Shown piece by piece: positions 18,597 to 28,059 of a stretch of DNA of 64,000 bases (the stretch's first letter is position 1; every line of letters starts with the position of its first letter). The translations under genes and the position numbers were made by a program. Below the pieces are notes generated by a model, which worked only from the letters and a program-made list of their open reading frames with translations, had not been told where the DNA came from and did no database searches. The stretch lies in the NCBI RefSeq assembly GCF_000210295.1, contig NC_026741.1, positions 806,001 to 870,000 of the forward strand. The letters are read 5' to 3'. Origin of the DNA: Trypanosoma brucei gambiense DAL972. Its lineage: Eukaryota > Euglenozoa > Kinetoplastea > Trypanosomatida > Trypanosomatidae.

Positions 18597-18980
18597 CCGC
18601 ATATGCCTCCGTATGTGTTATGGAAGGTGATTGTGTAGCTCATTCTGTTTTTTTTTGTTATTTCCTAATGCTGTTGCAACAACCCATGATCCTCAGAGTT
18701 TGATCAAATAACCGTAACGTTATGGCGGCTTTCTAAATGCTTTGCCAACCGTCAGTGATTGAGTCTCATATAAAGTTCGATGATGTTGCTGCCATTTGTT
18801 TTCCTCGTTGTTGTTTGTCTTGACTGCTTTATTTATTTTTGCTCGGGAAGGGATAACCCCTTACCTTTTGCTATCGCAGCTTTTCCCCGTTCTTTTCTGT
18901 GAGCCCTTGCCAATCCCATTGGTTAGGTTAAGTGCCGTGTTGATACACGTACGGGTGGATACATAAGGGTCAAGCCATCT

Positions 18981-19027
18981 GCACACACACGCACACACAC
19001 AATATATATATATATATATATATATAT
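18981..19027. repeat. (CA)n(TA)n compound microsatellite
   Basis: CA units broken by one G, then about thirteen TA units, just before the DHHC gene and its predicted acceptor. Confidence 0.95.
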
Positions 19028-19138
19028 CGATAGACATACGTGCGCGTACGTACATATATAGACAGACACAGAGAATATACATACATATATCTATATATAT
19101 TTCAGTTATAAGTAGTGCAACCACTGCGCAGTACCAAC

Positions 19139-20032
19139 ATGCAACAGAACATTCACTCTTTCACACCCACCAACGGGAAGGATCGCTGTAAGTTATGTCT
19201 CTCCTATTGCGGGCCCATTTATCTTGTTGTTGTTATTCTCTCTTTCCTTGGCGCCTATGCGGCATTCTTCATTGGGTTATGCTTGCGATATCCCACTTCA
19301 TGGAAGTTGGCTGTTTGCATCTCATGTCTTTTCACCGGCGCTGTGTTGGGTGGCATTTTGATTTTTACCCTGCTTCGGGCGGTCTTCACGCCAGCTGGTT
19401 ATGTCCCACAGTCGCCGTGGCAATATCCACCACGTTATATCGGTGAGTGTCCGGGGTTCGTCCCCCCGTCTGGTGAGGGTGTAGGTGAAAATCCCAATAC
19501 GGTGCGGCAGTTGGATCGTCATAATCAACTGCGCTACTGCACTGCCTGCAAGCAATTCAAACCAGATAGGGCGTACCACTGCGAATCGTGTGAGCGGTGC
19601 ACATTTGACTTTGACCACCACTGCCCTGTACTCAACAATTGTATTGGACGTGGCAATTACAAGATGTTCGTTCTGTTTCTTTGCTACGTTCCCATAGTCG
19701 GTTGTGTTTTGGGTGGCCTGATGTTTGTGGGGTTTTTTTTAGTGGATGAAGCGGAGCCGGCAGTTGCGTGGATGGTGTTCGCGATGATTATGATGATCTT
19801 CTGCGCCGTTATTGGTATATTTGGCTGTGTGCATTTGTGTTGGCTCTGTCGCGGAGAGTCCACCATGGGGCGCCACGTGAGTAGTTTTAACAAACAGCGG
19901 GGCCGAAGCAAAGAAGAGCGTGCACGAGAGCGGGAGGAACATTGCAATGCCGTGTGTGGAGTGAGGCGAGTGTGGTGGCGTCTTGTCATGCCAGTCTTGC
20001 CCCTGCGGGAAGAGGCGGCTTCACTTGTTTGA
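19139..20032 (+). CDS. DHHC-type protein S-palmitoyltransferase
   Basis: This 297-residue protein is a DHHC palmitoyl acyltransferase, an integral membrane enzyme that attaches palmitate to cysteines of target proteins. The cysteine-rich domain reads RYCTACKQFKPDRAYHCESC, then ERCTFDFDHHCPVLNNCIG, with the catalytic DHHC at residues 159-162, and continues GRGNYKMF. Two spans lie before it (about residues 28-52 and 60-82) and two after (about 178-200 and 208-232), the usual four-span plan with the active site on the cytosolic side. The tail is basic (NKQRGRSKEERARERE). T. brucei has about a dozen such enzymes; I cannot name this paralogue. The open frame begins at GTG 19115; ATG 19139 is the first ATG after the acceptor. 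Confidence 0.93.
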   Translation: MQQNIHSFTPTNGKDRCKLCLSYCGPIYLVVVILSFLGAYAAFFIGLCLRYPTSWKLAVCISCLFTGAVLGGILIFTLLRAVFTPAGYVPQSPWQYPPRYIGECPGFVPPSGEGVGENPNTVRQLDRHNQLRYCTACKQFKPDRAYHCESCERCTFDFDHHCPVLNNCIGRGNYKMFVLFLCYVPIVGCVLGGLMFVGFFLVDEAEPAVAWMVFAMIMMIFCAVIGIFGCVHLCWLCRGESTMGRHVSSFNKQRGRSKEERAREREEHCNAVCGVRRVWWRLVMPVLPLREEAASLV

Positions 20033-21521
20033 GGCTTTTGTTGTTGTTGTTGTTGTTTTGTAGTGTTGTGACGCGACGTGGGAAGGATGGCGAATCCGAG
20101 TGGTAAGAAGCAAATACAAGGTTATATTTGTCATGTACAACTCTGTTTATTTAGCAGCGTAGAAAATATGAAACTGAGAACACGACGCCTGTTTTTTTTT
20201 TTGTATTATTGTTATTATCATTTCCATTCTGCCCCACTGCTATGTTTGTTTGTTCTTGTACATAAGCCTGTGTTATGAAAGTTTTCTGTAGGAAGGGGAG
20301 GTGTTGCACTTGGAAAAGGGAGTAGTTATTCCTTCCTCTCCTTTTCGTATTTGTCTCACTTGGCATATGGTCCCTCCACATCCACCCACACATTTCCTCC
20401 TTTCCTTCGGCGTACCTTTAGGGGGTCGTCTATGTGCAAATTTATTTCTTTTTTTTATCGATTGCAATTCTAACCCCGGCACGCACATCATTTTTTTTCT
20501 TATTTTATTTTGTTCTTACTGTTTTTAGTGTTCTTGACCGAAACACTTCAACGCTATTTGGTTTATTTGATGAACCTCCTTTATCATCTGTACTTCATCC
20601 ATTACTTTCCTTCACTTGGCTTCCAATGAAGGAAACAAACGAATGCAGAAGAACGGGGATCATGTGGTCTCCTTTATGATGCTTTTGTTTCATTACACCT
20701 TTCGGATGCAACTCTGCAGTGGTTAAACAATTTATATTTCAACTGCTGCGTTGAAGGGAACGGAACCAGTAGAGATGTTAAATGGAGGAGAAGGTTTGGG
20801 GTGGGGGGAGGCGTCGCGTTTATTTCGGAACTGGAGAGTGCCATACGCAATTAACAAAAAAAAGCAAACTAACAAACTGGTCAAAGAACTTGAGCGGAAC
20901 GACTTCTTTTTGTTAAAATGGCAAATTTCAATGTGTGTAAACGTGCGTGTTCGGGCGTGTACTTATGTCTATGAGTGGCTAGAGGGAATAGTGCGGAAAG
21001 ACAAAGTACGAAGCTTCGCTTTCGTTTTTTTGTTGTTCTTCCTACCTCATCGACTTCCTCCAAAAGTGGTTCCAGACGCGTTAAACATTTTTCACGGGTC
21101 TTTTAAACATTTTTCTCTTATCCCCCACTGTTCACTTATTATTATCCTCCCGTACATACGTGTATGTATGTGTATTTGCATGTGTATTGCGCTGTGTTTA
21201 AATCTACTCAGAAAGTTCATTTATCGCTGCCACTATTCTCCTCCACTTTATTTCGTTGTTTATGTTATTATCTATCTCCCCCTTTTTAGGCCTTTGTTGT
21301 CTCTTTTCTGTTGTGGTTTTGCCGTTGCTGTTGTTGTTGTTTTCCACCGTTTTGACCTTAGGGAGGAATCGCAAAGGTGTGGTCGAAACTAAGGGGGAAA
21401 ATACTAGAGGACCGAGGAGAGAGAACAGGGTGACAGCAAAATACAAATAAGAAAAGCTATTTTTTTTTTTTAAAGAGAGGGAGAAAGAAAGAAACAAGGA
21501 ACTGGTGATATCAACAGAGGG
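20033..21521 (+). other. intergenic UTR region, about 1.5 kb
   Basis: Contains a (GTT)n run just after the DHHC stop (20038-20057) and T-rich tracts. A 213-codon open frame at 20751-21392 starts at TTG and is spread over pyrimidine-rich, splice-acceptor-like sequence; I treat it as non-coding. Confidence 0.55.
21291..21361 (+). promoter_or_regulatory. predicted trans-splice acceptor of paladin-like gene
   Basis: Pyrimidine-rich tract with (GTT)n ending in CCTTAG at 21356-21361; another acceptor-like CCCTTTTTAG ends at 21290. No ATG occurs between 21361 and 21522, which makes ATG 21522 the first start codon. Confidence 0.6.
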
Positions 21522-24500
21522 ATGAAACAGAAGGAAACCGCCAGCGACATAAACGGTGTCAGAAGCTTACAGGGAAGCGCAGGAACAGTTGCATCCCCCA
21601 GACCTCCCACCGTGTACAAAACGTATGGCGGTAGTTCCCATTTGCCACTAATAGGAAGGTTGCAACGGGCTGTGCGCCGTCCAGGTTCCCGCTCTAGATT
21701 AACGCTAACTACTTCGGGTAGTTCTGAAGAGCTAACGAACTTAAAACAGCTTTTGCAGACTCAAAAGGACCGGCTGTCACGACGATGTCAAATGATAGAC
21801 GACAGTTTGGAGGATTACAGTGCTAACAGGGAAAATGGAACGGCAGGAATAGTGGAAGGGGGGGAGGAGGGAGGTAAAGAGGGAGTCACCTGCCCAGCGA
21901 TCAGACGGCTAGCAGAACGGATGCTCGGCCACGTTAACCCCGAAACTAATGACTTGGAGGAGTATGAAGATGAAGAAGAAGAGGAGGACAGCGAAGTGCG
22001 CGCATTGGAAGACGATCTGTGCAGACGCGAGGCGAGGTTAAATATCATAAAAGACAAGATGAAGCGCTTATGGGTGGAGAAGCAAATATCGCCGGCAGCT
22101 GCCGTTCCGCCTCCAGAGCCCACTGTGCTTGCTGCCACTACCGATCAGGAGGTGATCGATGTGGCGGAAATAATGTACAAATTCGCCAGTGGGACCAGTA
22201 GGGACAATGAGAATGGTAAGGAAAAGATGGAGGGCTCCTCCAGCATTATTGTGGGTGACCAACAAGTATTTGACGATGGGATATCAGATGCCACAGCAAT
22301 CTCCATTACAGATTCCCCTGCCACTGTTCGTCCTTCAGGCGCCATCAAAAGTGAGGAACGGGCATGCCTCGTACCTTTGCGTTCAAGCAGTCTCGGTCGA
22401 CTGACAAGTGGTGCGAGGGTTTTTATGGATTTGCTTCCAAACATGCGGGATATTATAGTGCTCTCTCCTGGTGAGGTCGGTGTAGCCCGCAGGGGAGATA
22501 TACTTTCAGAAAACCACATTCTCAAGGTCGATTCCCAGGAGGCGCTGCGCTCACGCAAGGGGGCAATGGGTATCATCTCCGGTGCACCGTACTTCCGCAT
22601 GGTCCCCAAACTTAATGTGGCAGGAGTAGGGCAACCGCGCGCCAGTGCCGTTCGAACGATCGTGAACGAGTTGCGGCGTGTAATGGATGGATTGGTGGTA
22701 TGGGTAAACCTTCGTGAGGAGCCACTCGTTTACATCAACAATGAGGCTCATATTGTGCGGCAACGGAGTGACCCCACAACCCCTATTATTATTCCACATG
22801 TCACAGGAAAAAGTATTGCCCTGATAGATGATAAACTGAAAAAAGAGGTAATCAGGGAGGCAAGCGAAAACAGTGGAAACGTCAGCGTGCACATGGAAGG
22901 AAAAGATGGCCACATGGAGGACCAATGGGAGAGCGTTGAAAAGGATCAGGTCTTCACCTTAGAGGAAGTATTCCGCCCACTGAGAACGAACATCGTATAC
23001 CACCGGCTGCCCATAACACAAAATGTTGGGCCACAGCCAGGAGACTTCGATTTCGTCTTCGACTTGTGTTCAGATGACCCGAGGAAAATGATCATATTCA
23101 ACTGTCAGACGGGACGTGGGAAGACCAGTGCCATGATGACCATTGCCAGTATCGTACGTTTTTACCAGCTGTTTGCTCACGATGCGGTGCTAGACGCTAG
23201 TTTGCTTCGCACTGAAGGTCGCTGTTTCAGTTTCCGAACCATCAAAACGATCGTATCACTTATTCCAAATGGCAAACTCCATGAGCGACGGCTCCTCGTT
23301 CTTCTTGATCTTTCGGACAAGGTTTACTCCATCGCTGATCATATCAACAACGCCTTCACTTCCGGTACCACACCCGCCGAAGAGGCTATTATGCATCTTA
23401 AGCAGTACGCCTACTTCCTTGTGTTTTCATATTACTGCGAGCAACGCATATGGAGTTTCAGTACCAAACAACCGTTCAGTCAGTGGTTGCTTGGTAATAA
23501 TGAGATCAAACTGCTCCTGGAAAGGATAGAAACAATGGAGGAGGAATTCAAAGAGGAACGTATCGCCGCACCGGTAAGTGAGGCTGGTGACTTTGACATG
23601 GATCCAGTACGGAAGCGGCGGGGTACTGTGCTCAGCGCCAACCGCATCTTATGCAGTTTTCCTTTTTTTGCCAGTGGAAAAGAGGAAACGATCGGATCGC
23701 TCCGTCAACTGGCACCTGGTGTACCTATATTTACATGTGGTCGCTTGACGGAGGAGGGACGGCAGTGCGTAGTGAAGGATATGCGCCATTACTTTCCAGG
23801 AAAGATTATGTGGCTTAGTCTTCGTGCGGAGCCGATGGTGTTCATCAATGAAATGGGTTATACGCTGGTGGATTACGACGTGACCACATATGGGAAGGGT
23901 GGTGAAGGGATAACCATGCACACATCGCTTCACGCCATTGAGCAGATGGAAGAACGCCTTCGCCGCGATGTCCTTTTGGAGGCCCAGGAACATAAGGGTT
24001 ACATTTTGTTGCATAATTTTGATGAAACAGGAAAGCGAAAGGCGATGCAAATCAAAGCGTGCTCTGTTCGAACCCCCAGATCGATCATGACCGACTTCGC
24101 CGCCACGTACGATGTGAGTTATTTTCGCATTCCCATCCCACTTTCTGGTGAAATGTTACCAAGTGACGTTGATCCGCTTCTGGAGCACTTGAGTAAGAAC
24201 ACGAAGGACACCACAGTTTTTATAATCAACGATACGCAGGGTTCGGTGCGTACAACTGTAGCCCTTAACATACTGACGATGTATCGTGTCTCCCGCACTT
24301 GTAACCTCCGCTCGATGAGCAACCCAGCAAGGATTGCTGCGGCCCTGCGCACAGGTAACAGTGATGTTGTGCTACCGCAGGTGGACATAATTGCTTACCA
24401 GGGTAGAGTCACTGATAGTGCAACCAGGAATTATAAAGAATTGCAGGTGGCATCAACCATCTGTCAAATGCTGAGGGCCGGGTCTCTACTTTGTGTAACA

Positions 24501-26078
24501 GATGCACTCATTGATGTTGGTGGATGCGGCAAACGGTGGAACATCGTTCACACGATTCACCACTACGCGAACGCTATTACTGCTGGTACCATTGAGAGGA
24601 CAAAAGGCATTCGTGAGGCTGTAGCAATGGTGCGCGTGTATCTATTTGTACTTCTCAGTACAATATACATTGATGCACAAGGGGATTATGACGCCAGAGA
24701 ACCATTCAATTTATGGCTGGAGCGGCGTGTTGAGGTAGCAAATATCCTTAGTGGTCTGGAGCAACGTGCAGAAAAGGCCTTCAAGTACATCACGCCAAGT
24801 AGTGTGGGAATACCAAGTGTCGTACATCGCCGCGGTGACGTGCTTACTGCGAACTACGCTTTGAAGGCGGACCACTTTCCGGGATGCCAAAAGAAAGGAA
24901 TCCGCCCGGAGGTGTGCGGTGCGCCTAACTTCCGCAAAGTGAGGGATGTCAATGTGTACGGTGTTGCAATTCCTACAATCTTGGGTATTCGCAACATCCT
25001 CTCCCTTCTTGGGGCTAGTTTTGAGTCCCTTGAAACATATGAAGGAGAACAAAATGATATGGATCTTCATTTGGGATTTGCCGCGCCCCGGCTATTTGAT
25101 CCGCGCTTCCAAACAGAAACTTTATCCAAGCCTCTTCGAGGACATGTTGTTTGGGTCAATCTCCGTGAGGAGCCGATTCTATACGTTGGTGATAAGCCAT
25201 TCGTCCTCCGCAATCTCGAAACGCCGTACGTAAATGTGGAGCTTACGGGTATTGCCGCTGATGAGGTGGAGCGTGTTGAGCGACAATTACGGCAGGATGT
25301 GCTGAAGGAAGCGGAAGAAAACGAGGGATTGTTCCTTATCCACGATGAAGAAACACCAGGTGAACTAGTTGGCGTATGCAAGCCGGTCACAACAGAAATG
25401 GTCAAAACGTTACGGGATGTTTATGACGATTTTGTCTCGAACGGTTGCCGTGTTACGTTGTTACGCCTGCCAGTGACTGACGAACAAAGTCCTACGGAAG
25501 GGAACTTTGATGCCCTCGTCGAGGCGCTTCTGCCGCACATTACGGCACACATGGACCGTCGCGAGACGTTGTCATTTGTGTTTAACTGCCAGATGGGGCG
25601 GGGCCGAACCACAACCGGAATGGTGGTTTGTTGTTTACTCATTGGTTTGGTAATGCCCGAGTACTACAAGGAGTTAGACAGCATTTATGACCCTCTTTAC
25701 AAGGAGGAAGATTCCAAACTGGCATGTGGTGAGTACAGATGTATCAGCGACCTGAAGCGGACACTCACAGGCGGTCGCGAGGCAAAACACCGTGTTGATT
25801 TAGTAATTGAAGCGTGTTCAACGATGCAGAACCTTCGTACTGCCATTGAATTCTTTGCTCTTCAGGTGCAGTCACCTGATGTAACGGAGGAGCAGCGCGG
25901 TCGGGCTCACCACCACGGTGTGCATTACCTGCGACGTTATTTCAATCTTATTGCCTTCGCTGCATATTTAGAGGAGGAGTACGACGCTATGAAAAAGCGA
26001 GTGCGGTGCTCCTTTTCTCGCTGGCTGGCTCAGCGCCGTGACGTCACCACACTGTGTGACTCTGCCGCATTAAAATAA
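21522..26078 (+). CDS. Paladin-like protein with three phosphatase-type modules
   Basis: This 1518-residue protein resembles paladin (PALD1) and the PTP-like phytase family, whose members act on phospho-inositides/inositol phosphates or are catalytically weak. It contains three copies of a module with the order RRGDxLxxNxxLK ... VWVNLREEPLVYI ... phosphatase loop. Module 1 has NCQTGRGKT (Cys528). Module 2 has NDTQGSVRT (Asp904 where Cys is expected). Module 3 has NCQMGRGRT (Cys1356), the only perfect CX5R. The conserved REEP/RAEP strand occurs in all three (LREEPLVY, LRAEPMVF, LREEPILY). The first 250 residues are low-complexity with a long Glu/Asp run (EEYEDEEEEEDSEVR-like) and look disordered. 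No membrane span or signal peptide is present. Human paladin is shorter (about 860) with two such motifs, so three modules is an expansion. The gene is the last on this strand before the strand switch. Confidence 0.88.
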   Translation: MKQKETASDINGVRSLQGSAGTVASPRPPTVYKTYGGSSHLPLIGRLQRAVRRPGSRSRLTLTTSGSSEELTNLKQLLQTQKDRLSRRCQMIDDSLEDYSANRENGTAGIVEGGEEGGKEGVTCPAIRRLAERMLGHVNPETNDLEEYEDEEEEEDSEVRALEDDLCRREARLNIIKDKMKRLWVEKQISPAAAVPPPEPTVLAATTDQEVIDVAEIMYKFASGTSRDNENGKEKMEGSSSIIVGDQQVFDDGISDATAISITDSPATVRPSGAIKSEERACLVPLRSSSLGRLTSGARVFMDLLPNMRDIIVLSPGEVGVARRGDILSENHILKVDSQEALRSRKGAMGIISGAPYFRMVPKLNVAGVGQPRASAVRTIVNELRRVMDGLVVWVNLREEPLVYINNEAHIVRQRSDPTTPIIIPHVTGKSIALIDDKLKKEVIREASENSGNVSVHMEGKDGHMEDQWESVEKDQVFTLEEVFRPLRTNIVYHRLPITQNVGPQPGDFDFVFDLCSDDPRKMIIFNCQTGRGKTSAMMTIASIVRFYQLFAHDAVLDASLLRTEGRCFSFRTIKTIVSLIPNGKLHERRLLVLLDLSDKVYSIADHINNAFTSGTTPAEEAIMHLKQYAYFLVFSYYCEQRIWSFSTKQPFSQWLLGNNEIKLLLERIETMEEEFKEERIAAPVSEAGDFDMDPVRKRRGTVLSANRILCSFPFFASGKEETIGSLRQLAPGVPIFTCGRLTEEGRQCVVKDMRHYFPGKIMWLSLRAEPMVFINEMGYTLVDYDVTTYGKGGEGITMHTSLHAIEQMEERLRRDVLLEAQEHKGYILLHNFDETGKRKAMQIKACSVRTPRSIMTDFAATYDVSYFRIPIPLSGEMLPSDVDPLLEHLSKNTKDTTVFIINDTQGSVRTTVALNILTMYRVSRTCNLRSMSNPARIAAALRTGNSDVVLPQVDIIAYQGRVTDSATRNYKELQVASTICQMLRAGSLLCVTDALIDVGGCGKRWNIVHTIHHYANAITAGTIERTKGIREAVAMVRVYLFVLLSTIYIDAQGDYDAREPFNLWLERRVEVANILSGLEQRAEKAFKYITPSSVGIPSVVHRRGDVLTANYALKADHFPGCQKKGIRPEVCGAPNFRKVRDVNVYGVAIPTILGIRNILSLLGASFESLETYEGEQNDMDLHLGFAAPRLFDPRFQTETLSKPLRGHVVWVNLREEPILYVGDKPFVLRNLETPYVNVELTGIAADEVERVERQLRQDVLKEAEENEGLFLIHDEETPGELVGVCKPVTTEMVKTLRDVYDDFVSNGCRVTLLRLPVTDEQSPTEGNFDALVEALLPHITAHMDRRETLSFVFNCQMGRGRTTTGMVVCCLLIGLVMPEYYKELDSIYDPLYKEEDSKLACGEYRCISDLKRTLTGGREAKHRVDLVIEACSTMQNLRTAIEFFALQVQSPDVTEEQRGRAHHHGVHYLRRYFNLIAFAAYLEEEYDAMKKRVRCSFSRWLAQRRDVTTLCDSAALK

Positions 26079-27391
26079 ACATTAGAGGGGGGAAGTGCAG
26101 TGATTTTTTTTTTCCACTGTTTGTTGTTGTTGTTGTTGTTACCTTCGGTGACGTTGTGTTATCGATATTTGTACGTTTAGGGTGTCACGCAATGGAATAA
26201 CGGAAAAATAAACAAGATAAATTTCCAGAGATTTAAAGGGAGAAAAAGCGGCTACTAACAAAAGGGGGAGGTGGGAGCGGGTGCTCATGGAAGGATGTGT
26301 ACTGCCGAACAAAATGTACAAAATAAAGATTTTGAAAACTAAAGGAAAAAAACAAAATTAAAAGGAAATTAAAAGAAAAGAAAGAGCACGAGGGATGGGA
26401 TGAGTTTTGTTGCGAAGGGGATGAGAAGAATGGAAATCGCTCGGTGTTTGCGTGTGCGGATGTGCTTGTTTCTTTCCCCCTTTTGCAGAAGGCAGTTTTG
26501 TTTTGTTTCGTTTCTTTTTTTCTTTTTCTTTTCTTCTTTAACTTATCTCTTCACTTTTTGTTTTTTCTTAAATTAGGTTCACTCAAGGCACACGGGTAAC
26601 GGGTTTGGTTAATAATTGGAGCCATGAGGCATCGATTTCTCTCTTTTTTTTCTTATATATGTTCGTGTTCTTGTTTGTCTGTCTGTTTGTTTGTTTGTTC
26701 GTTTTTTGTTATTCGTGAAATCTAATAGGAAGGTGGAGCGACACCAAAACGAAAACGCCCTCGTAAGGGGACGGAAGAATGGGTGTGGTGACTGTTGTCG
26801 AGACATTAAAGCAACCGGAAATCAAAAAAAAAAAATAATAATAATAAAAGAAAGAGGAAAAAATAATGACTAAGAAAATAAAACAAACCGATGGGGAAAA
26901 TAGCAAGTGATATGTATATATATATTTATATATATATATATATATAAATATGTGTTTGTTTGAAAAAAAAAGAAAAAAACTTATTTTGGAGCCAACGCAA
27001 TCATTACGGTGTTGAAATTTAGTCCTGTGATTATGTTTTCCTTCCTCTTTCTGTCACTTTATCTCATTTCGTTAATTTTCTTTCTTTTGCTTTTTTTTTT
27101 TTTAGTCATACGCATGCATACATATTTTCATATACTTACAAATATTTGTTTGTATTCGTATTGTTTGTGTCTCACTGATCGAATGGATTTTCTGCACGTG
27201 TTTAATATCCGGTCCAACCGATGCGATTTTTCTGCCCAAAATGTAAATTTTTCTTTTCACTTTTTTCGGAGAGACTAAAGAAAAAAAAGCCGATCCAAAT
27301 GTATTGTTTTTTCCCCCATTCTTTTTGTCTTCTCTTCCCCTATAACTCAAATGCACGTATGTATATATAAATAAATATATTTATTTTTTTC
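26079..27391 (+). other. 3' flank of last plus-strand gene; start of convergent strand-switch region
   Basis: AT-rich, with a (GTT)n run at 26122-26141, A- and T-rich stretches and a (TA)n block at 26915-26945. No credible gene on either strand. It probably carries the 3' UTR of the paladin-like gene and transcription-end sequence of the plus-strand unit. Confidence 0.6.
26915..26945. repeat. (TA)n microsatellite, interrupted
   Basis: TA run broken by TTTA in the strand-switch region. Confidence 0.9.
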
Positions 27392-27491
27392 NNNNNNNNN
27401 NNNNNNNNNNNNNNNNNNNNNNNNNNNNNNNNNNNNNNNNNNNNNNNNNNNNNNNNNNNNNNNNNNNNNNNNNNNNNNNNNNNNNNNNNNN
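27392..27491. other. assembly gap of 100 N
   Basis: Exactly 100 N, a conventional placeholder for a gap of unknown size. It removes the 3' half of the minus-strand tRNA copy. Confidence 1.
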
Positions 27492-27527
27492 CTGCAGCCG
27501 AATGCTCTACCACTGAGCTATGAATCC
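27492..27527 (-). tRNA. partial tRNA-Cys, 3' half lost in gap
   Basis: On the minus strand the 36 bases from 27527 to 27492 are identical to the first 36 bases of the intact tRNA-Cys at 27667-27738 (acceptor 5' strand, D arm, anticodon arm up to the GCA anticodon). The rest would lie in the N gap. The 5' flank differs from that of the plus copy after two to three bases, so it is not a simple local inversion of the same read. A real second gene or an assembly artefact are both possible. Confidence 0.7.
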
Positions 27528-27666
27528 ACACGCGGGAAAACATAAAACATCGTATTATTATAATATTTTACGGTTTCGCGAAGTTATCTTTTAGGTAAAG
27601 TAAGAAAGGAACATGCTTCACGATAAAAATATTAACTGCTGAAATTATTTGATATACCCTCCACGT

Positions 27667-27738
27667 GGATTCATAGCTCAGTGGTAGAGCATTCGGCTGC
27701 AGTCCGAATGGTCCCCGGTTCAAACCCGGGTGGGTCCT
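27667..27738 (+). tRNA. tRNA-Cys (GCA)
   Basis: Full cloverleaf. The acceptor 5' strand GGATTCA pairs with TGGGTCC (two G-U pairs), the anticodon stem TTCGG/CCGAA closes the loop CTGCAGT, giving anticodon GCA, and the T arm is CCCGGTTCAAACCCGGG. The discriminator base is T (U73), the known identity base of tRNA-Cys. Internal promoter elements are present: A box TAGCTCAGTGG near 27674 and B box GGTTCAAACC at 27717-27726. A T4 run at 27742-27745 serves as Pol III terminator. No CCA is encoded. Confidence 0.97.
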
Positions 27739-27741
27739 TAG

Positions 27742-27745
27742 TTTT
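27742..27745 (+). terminator. Pol III terminator of tRNA-Cys
   Basis: TTTT four bases after the tRNA 3' end, the minimal RNA polymerase III terminator. Confidence 0.7.
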
Positions 27746-28059
27746 CCGGAGGAGGGAAGAGGGGGCCATCTGACTCCCGCTCGCCGATGACTTCGCCGGT
27801 TCCTTCAGCGTGCATGCTAAGCTTTTTGAAAACCTAGCTATCACAAAAAAAAAACGTTAGGAAATAAAAAAGTTCGTTCTCCTATTTTCCACACCTGTGG
27901 TTACAATTATATACTTAACGCTCATGCCACAGGGAAAAAATGAGCCTGTCACTACCAAAGGCACGATGAGTCCCTGTCCGCATATTCGCCCTAACTTTAT
28001 CTTATAATGCGGCTCGGTCGGGAAAAGTTCGAATGTATCCACACACACACGCACACAAA
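27746..28059. other. strand-switch spacer
   Basis: About 300 bases without a gene. Starts moderately GC-rich, ends in a (CA)n stretch and an A run at 28039-28059. Confidence 0.5.

Larger units (their letters stand above)
18140..19138 (+). other. intergenic UTR region with two (TA)n blocks
   Basis: No gene seen. (TA)n runs at 18567-18595 and 19002-19027, the second preceded by (CA)n. TTCAG ending at 19105 is the nearest acceptor-like site before the DHHC gene, although its pyrimidine tract is weak. Confidence 0.5.

Noticed and set aside
20751..21392. 213-codon plus frame between DHHC and paladin-like genes
   Set aside because: Starts at TTG, overlaps two acceptor-like pyrimidine tracts, and translates to Cys/Phe/Ile-rich low-complexity sequence.
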